Shown here: positions 6,407 through 11,800 of the stretch, piece by piece
Numbering within the stretch: position 1 is the stretch's first letter
Layout of the letters: every line of letters begins with the position of its first letter
Origin: DATGWF01 sp035299585
GTDB lineage: Bacteria > Actinomycetota > Actinomycetes > Actinomycetales > Microbacteriaceae
Direction: 5' to 3'
NCBI GenBank assembly: GCA_035299585.1
Contig: DATGWF010000017.1
Span: 1-11,800, forward strand
DNA: 11,800 nucleotides
The notes under the pieces: model-generated
What the model saw: only the letters and a program-made list of their open reading frames with translations
Databases searched by the model: none
What the model was told of the DNA's origin: nothing
Position numbers and translations under genes: made by a program

Positions 6407-8436
6407 CGCTTCGCCTCGGGGAGCGGCTCAACCGTGAGCACGTGCGCTGGCTGCTCAAACGAGTCGAGCCGGACATAGTTCGACTCACCCCAGGTCCAGG
6501 TGTGGCCGGTCACGAGGTCACGAACCTGGAACGGACCGGCGGGAAGCCCAAACCGGGTGACGTCGACCTGCACCTTCGTTTCGCGGACCGACTGTGGGTC
6601 GGTGTTCACCACAACGATGACGGTGTCGGCGGCACCGGTGCCGGTGAACTCGGCATCCAAGTGCTTGGCATAGGCGAGCACCGCGTCATCCTCGGTGTGC
6701 AACAGTTCGAGGTTGCGGAGTTGCCCGAGTGCGGGGTGTTCTCGACGAATCCGGTTGAGCGTACCGATGTACAACGCGAGTGAGGCGCCGGCTTGCTCCG
6801 CCGCCGCAAAGTCGCGCGGTTTGAACTCGTATTTCTCGTTGTCAATTGCTTCGTCCGCCCCGGGGCGTGCGACCGATTCGTAGAGTTCAAAGCCGGCGTA
6901 CATACCCCAGGAGGGGGCGGCCGTTGCGGCAATCGTTGCGCGCACCGTGAAGGCAGCCCGGCCACCGTACTGCAGATACGGCGTGAGGATGTCGGGGGTG
7001 TTCACCCAGAGGTTTGGCCGGTACGTGTCGCAACTCTCCCGTGAAATCTCGGTGAGGAACTCGCTCAGCTCCGCCTTGGTGTTGCGCCAAGTGAAGTAGC
7101 TATAGGACTGCTGGAACCCTGCCATCGCAAGCGCCTGCATCATCGCGGGACGCGTGAATGCCTCGGCGAGGAAGACGACGTCAGGGAACTCGTCGTTGAC
7201 GGTCGCAATGAGCCACTCCCAGAACGCGAGCGGCTTGGTGTGGGGATTGTCCACACGGAAGATCCGGACCCCGGCGGCAATCCAATGCCGCACGATGCGC
7301 AGGACCTCGGCGCGGATGCCCTCCGGGTCACGATCGAAGTTGATCGGGTAGATGTCCTGATACTTCTTCGGAGGGTTCTCGGCGTAGGCGATCGTTCCGT
7401 CGGGAAGCTCGGTAAACCATTCCGGGTGCGCTGTGACCCACGGGTGATCCGGGCTGGCCTGCAGCGCGAGGTCGAGCGCGATTTCGATGTCGAGCGAGCG
7501 GGCCGCTGCAACAAAGGAAATGAAGTCGTCGAGCGTGCCCAGCTCGGGATGCACGGCGTCGTGCCCGCCCTCGGCGGAACCCACCGCCCACGGCGACCCG
7601 GGATCGTTCGGGCCGGCGACGAGGGTGTTGTTGGGCCCCTTGCGGTGTGTGAGCCCGATGGGGTGAATCGGCGGAAGATACACAACGTCGAATCCCATTT
7701 GGGCGACCTCTGCCAGGCGCCGCTGCGCTGTGACGAAGGTACCGCTTGTCCAGCTGCCGTCTGCGGCACGCACGGCTCCCTCGCTCCGCGGGAAGAACTC
7801 GTACCAGCTGCCGACCCCGGCGCGGGATCGTTCCACCTTGAGGGTCTGTGCGGGTGACTCGCTCATGAGCGTCGCGAGCGGTCGCTCCCAAAACTCCGAC
7901 GTCAGGGTCGGACTGTGTGCCGCTTCGAGAGCTGTCTCAGACGCTGTCTTGGGGTTGCGGAGCAATTTCGCCAGCGCGGTGAGCTCTTTTCGCACCGCGG
8001 CGCTGCGCGCTGGAGTGGCGTCGGCGGTCGACGCACGATCGCACAATCGCGCGCCAATCTCGCGCGTAACGGACTCGTCGATCCCGGCCGCAAGCTTGAT
8101 GTCGGCAGTGTGGAGCCACGTTGCCCAGTCGTCACACAATCCGATGACCCGCCAGTGTACGAGCCCCGTGTCATGCATGAGCAACGACACCGTCCAGCGG
8201 TCAGTTCCCGGGCCCATGCTCGACATGCGATGGGTGGCGGTATGACCGTCCGGCGTCGTGATTTCCAGCACTGCGCCGACTTCGTCATGGCCTTCGAGGT
8301 ACACCGTGGCCGTGAACGGCACGACCTCCCCAACGAACGCTTTCGCATTCCAGCGCGGATCGGCGCTGGCCGGTCGAAGGAACTGAATCGGAACACGTCC
8401 AGCACTCGGGACGAAGGGAGCAGAACTCGGCGCCAT
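6403..8436 (-). CDS. glgE: Alpha-1,4-glucan:maltose-1-phosphate maltosyltransferase GlgE (GH13_3)
   Basis: A 677-residue enzyme that transfers maltose from alpha-maltose-1-phosphate to the non-reducing end of alpha-1,4-glucan, releasing phosphate. An N-terminal beta domain (about 15-110) leads into a helical region (about 115-205), then the barrel (about 210-575) and a C-terminal beta domain. Catalytic residues are intact: FRVDNPHTKP (nucleophile Asp396), FLAEAFTRP (acid/base Glu425) and NTPDILT (Asp482). These lie two positions after the Streptomyces coelicolor GlgE equivalents as I recall them (394, 423, 480). The YLPPIHPIG, RKGPNN and ENPPKKYQDIYPINFD blocks are GlgE hallmarks and separate it from ordinary alpha-amylases. 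The ATG at 8436 has only a weak AGG close by, while a TACTGT hexamer sits 6 nt upstream, suggesting leaderless transcription. Its stop overlaps the glgB start (ATGA). No TreS, Mak/Pep2 or GlgM gene is in the window, so the donor source is unseen. Confidence 0.97.
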   Translation of the reverse strand: MAPSSAPFVPSAGRVPIQFLRPASADPRWNAKAFVGEVVPFTATVYLEGHDEVGAVLEITTPDGHTATHRMSSMGPGTDRWTVSLLMHDTGLVHWRVIGLCDDWATWLHTADIKLAAGIDESVTREIGARLCDRASTADATPARSAAVRKELTALAKLLRNPKTASETALEAAHSPTLTSEFWERPLATLMSESPAQTLKVERSRAGVGSWYEFFPRSEGAVRAADGSWTSGTFVTAQRRLAEVAQMGFDVVYLPPIHPIGLTHRKGPNNTLVAGPNDPGSPWAVGSAEGGHDAVHPELGTLDDFISFVAAARSLDIEIALDLALQASPDHPWVTAHPEWFTELPDGTIAYAENPPKKYQDIYPINFDRDPEGIRAEVLRIVRHWIAAGVRIFRVDNPHTKPLAFWEWLIATVNDEFPDVVFLAEAFTRPAMMQALAMAGFQQSYSYFTWRNTKAELSEFLTEISRESCDTYRPNLWVNTPDILTPYLQYGGRAAFTVRATIAATAAPSWGMYAGFELYESVARPGADEAIDNEKYEFKPRDFAAAEQAGASLALYIGTLNRIRREHPALGQLRNLELLHTEDDAVLAYAKHLDAEFTGTGAADTVIVVVNTDPQSVRETKVQVDVTRFGLPAGPFQVRDLVTGHTWTWGESNYVRLDSFEQPAHVLTVEPLPEAKR

Positions 8437-8442
8437 GACCTA

Positions 8443-8448
8443 ACAGTA
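8443..8448 (-). promoter_or_regulatory. Putative -10 element for a leaderless glgE transcript
   Basis: On the minus strand TACTGT (TAnnnT type) ends 6 nt before the ATG at 8436, the distance at which transcription would begin at or next to the start codon. It lies in the 53-bp gap between ybaK and glgE, within a CACTACT word also found upstream of glgX. No good -35 hexamer is seen at 17-18 bp. This is inference from sequence only. Confidence 0.4.
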
Positions 8449-8489
8449 GTGAGGTTTCGACCGGAATCGTGCAGACATCAGGCGCCGCG

Positions 8490-8962
8490 TCAGGCGCGAG
8501 CGATTCGGGCGAAATCTGCCCCGGTGAGTTCAGCGAGGTCGAGCGGCGAGAGGCCGATATCGGCGCCACGTACCCCCGCGGAAACGTAGATGGTTTCGAG
8601 CGCGAGTGCGCTTTCGTCGATGACGGTCGGAAGCGACGTCTTCTGGCCGATGGGGCTGATGCCGCCGATGACGTAGCCGGTTTTGCGCCGCGCAATCGCC
8701 GGATCGGCCAGTTCCGCCTTTTTGCTGCCGAACGCGGCGGCACAGGCCTTGAGGTCGAGCAGTCCAGATACCGGCACGACGGCGACACCCAGGGTGATAT
8801 CGAGTGCGACGATGAGCGTCTTGAATACCGCTGCGGGGTCGAGGCCGAGCTGCTCGGCGGCTTCGAGTCCGTAGGAACTCGCACTGGGGTTGTGACGGTA
8901 CCGGTGCACGGAGTAGGCGACCCCCGCGCCGTCGCAGCGCACCATCGCCGGTGTGTGGCTCA

Positions 8963-8963
<1 letters not shown>
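8490..8963 (-). CDS. ybaK: YbaK/EbsC-type aminoacyl-tRNA deacylase (Cys-tRNA(Pro) editing)
   Basis: A 157-residue single-domain protein of the YbaK/ProX superfamily. The family hydrolyses mischarged tRNA; YbaK proper removes Cys from tRNA(Pro) after proline-tRNA ligase mischarging. Visible markers are VFKTL (47-50 region, with Lys48 at the position of the functionally essential Lys of Haemophilus YbaK), GSKKAELADPAIARRKTGYV and the GGISPIGQK loop typical of this subgroup. It is a trans-acting stand-alone enzyme, cytoplasmic. The ATG at 8963-8961 shares its A with the glgX TGA (TGATG on the minus strand), and no clear Shine-Dalgarno precedes it, so it probably depends on reinitiation after glgX. 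Its presence between glgX and glgE has no obvious metabolic reason. Superfamily is sure; exact tRNA specificity is inferred. Confidence 0.92.
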
Positions 8964-11011
<2,048 letters not shown>

Positions 11012-11018
11012 GCGCTCT

Positions 11019-11024
11019 AGAGTA
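11019..11024 (-). promoter_or_regulatory. Putative -10 element for a leaderless glgX transcript
   Basis: On the minus strand TACTCT ends 7 nt before the ATG at 11011, within CACTACTCTAG. This is the same CACTACT word and nearly the same distance as upstream of glgE. It lies in the 67-bp divergent gap shared with the cysteine desulfurase. CTGCCG at 11047-11042, 17 bp upstream, is only a weak -35 match. Inference from sequence. Confidence 0.4.
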
Positions 11025-11066
11025 GTGGCGAACCTCTCCCGCGGCAGCGCGCCACGGGAGCCTTCC

Positions 11067-11073
11067 GAAAGAG
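11067..11073 (+). promoter_or_regulatory. Ribosome binding site of the cysteine desulfurase gene
   Basis: GAAAGAG lies 5 nt before the ATG at 11079. It favours this start over the in-frame ATG at 11010 and GTG at 11025, which would add a basic, Ser-rich leader not expected in the family. Confidence 0.5.
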
Positions 11074-11078
11074 CGGCC

Positions 11079-11800
11079 ATGCAGTACCTCGACCATGCGG
11101 CAACGAGCCCGATGCGCCCGGAGGCGACCGCAGCCATGCGCGAGGCGCTCGATGCATTCGGAAACCCCTCGTCGCTCCACCGGTACGGTCAACAGGCCAA
11201 ATCCCGTGTCGAAGCCGCACGCGCCGAGATCGCGGTGAGTCTCGGTGCCGAAGCGGTTGAGGTCGTGCTCACTTCCGGTGGCACGGAAGCGATCAACCTC
11301 GCCCTCGTCGGTCGATTCTGTGCCACCGGATCAGACCGAAACGTCATCGTCGTCCCCGAAGGGGAGCACCACGCCGTCCTCGACACCGTCGAATGGCTCG
11401 AACGCGTTCATGGCGCCCAGATTGCATGGGTGCCACTCACCCGCGGAGGGCGCATCGACGAAGCCGCCTGGACGCGCGCCCTCGACGAACATGCCGGGCG
11501 CATCGCCCTCGCGACCGCGATCTGGGTCAACAACGAGACCGGCACAATCCAGCCGGTCGATGCGCTCGCTGACCTTACCGGCAGAGCTGGAATCGCACTG
11601 CACCTCGACGCTGTTGCGGCCTACGGCCACGAACGAATCGATTTCGCGGCCCTCCAAACACGCAACCCGGACACCCTCGTCAGCGTGTCGGCCCACAAGA
11701 TTGGTGGACCACAGGGTGTTGGCGCACTCCTCGTGCCTCGCACCACTTCCCTCGAAGCGCACTTGCACGGCGGCGGTCAGCAGCGCAAACTCCGCGCCGG
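11079..11800 (+). CDS. Cysteine desulfurase, NifS/IscS family, N-terminal part (3' end outside window)
   Basis: The window holds the first 240 residues of a PLP-dependent enzyme that takes sulfur from cysteine for Fe-S clusters or tRNA thiolation. Visible family features are YLDHAATSPM (3-12), SGGTEAINLAL (66-76), GEHHAVLDT (His97), WVNNETGTIQP (149-159), HLDAV (Asp177, the PLP pyridine contact) and SAHKIGGPQGVGALLV (Lys207, Schiff-base lysine). The catalytic Cys loop would lie downstream of the window. One deviation: the Gln that normally follows Asp at +3 (DAVQA or DATQS) is Ala180 here. The start is set by the family N-terminus and the GAAAGAG at 11067. It is divergent from glgX. In related actinobacteria such a gene is often followed by mnmA, which would make tRNA 2-thiouridine its target; that cannot be seen here. 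Confidence 0.92.
   Translation, partial: MQYLDHAATSPMRPEATAAMREALDAFGNPSSLHRYGQQAKSRVEAARAEIAVSLGAEAVEVVLTSGGTEAINLALVGRFCATGSDRNVIVVPEGEHHAVLDTVEWLERVHGAQIAWVPLTRGGRIDEAAWTRALDEHAGRIALATAIWVNNETGTIQPVDALADLTGRAGIALHLDAVAAYGHERIDFAALQTRNPDTLVSVSAHKIGGPQGVGALLVPRTTSLEAHLHGGGQQRKLRA

Noticed and set aside
11012..11137. 42-residue N-terminal extension of glgX
   Set aside because: The ATG at 11011 sits where the family begins, and the extension would overlap the desulfurase start on the other strand.

Overview
The window reads as an ordinary chromosomal stretch of a moderately high-GC actinobacterium, most likely Microbacteriaceae or a nearby Micrococcales family. This rests on several things: a GlgE-type maltosyltransferase in a glycogen operon, a CnoX/YbbN-like thioredoxin-TPR protein, GTG starts, dense gene packing with 4-bp overlaps, and two start codons with -10-like hexamers just upstream. 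I saw no RNA genes, CRISPR arrays, insertion sequences or phage genes. No gene-free stretch exceeds 300 bases; the longest gaps are about 143, 67 and 53 bp.

Layout, left to right. (1) 1-380, + strand: the 3' end of an alpha/beta hydrolase. (2) 377-1438, - strand: an AI-2E/PerM-family membrane protein, convergent with the hydrolase and sharing its CTAG stop tetranucleotide. (3) 1582-4271, + strand: a two-gene unit. A 592-residue envelope protein of unknown function carries two membrane segments followed by an internal lipobox-like segment; its stop overlaps the start of a thioredoxin-TPR (CnoX-like) gene by ATGA. (4) 4268-11011, - strand: a glycogen/alpha-glucan operon read glgX > ybaK > glgE > glgB. 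It is tightly coupled at two junctions (TGATG and ATGA) and has one 53-bp gap before glgE that could hold an internal promoter. Its last gene shares a second CTAG stop overlap with the thioredoxin gene. (5) 11079-11800, + strand: the 5' part of a NifS/IscS-like cysteine desulfurase, divergent from glgX and cut off by the window end.

The glucan genes form a coherent set. GlgE extends alpha-1,4-glucan chains using maltose-1-phosphate, GlgB inserts alpha-1,6 branches, and GlgX removes branches for breakdown. No maltose-1-phosphate-producing enzyme (TreS plus Mak/Pep2, or GlgM) lies in the window. A YbaK-type aminoacyl-tRNA deacylase sits inside this operon with no obvious metabolic link.

The least explained part is the 592-residue membrane protein with its internal lipobox, translationally coupled to the thioredoxin-TPR protein. 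The most testable regulatory observation is the shared CACTACT/-10 arrangement immediately upstream of both the glgX and glgE start codons, suggestive of leaderless transcription. Nothing here resembles a defence or mobile system.
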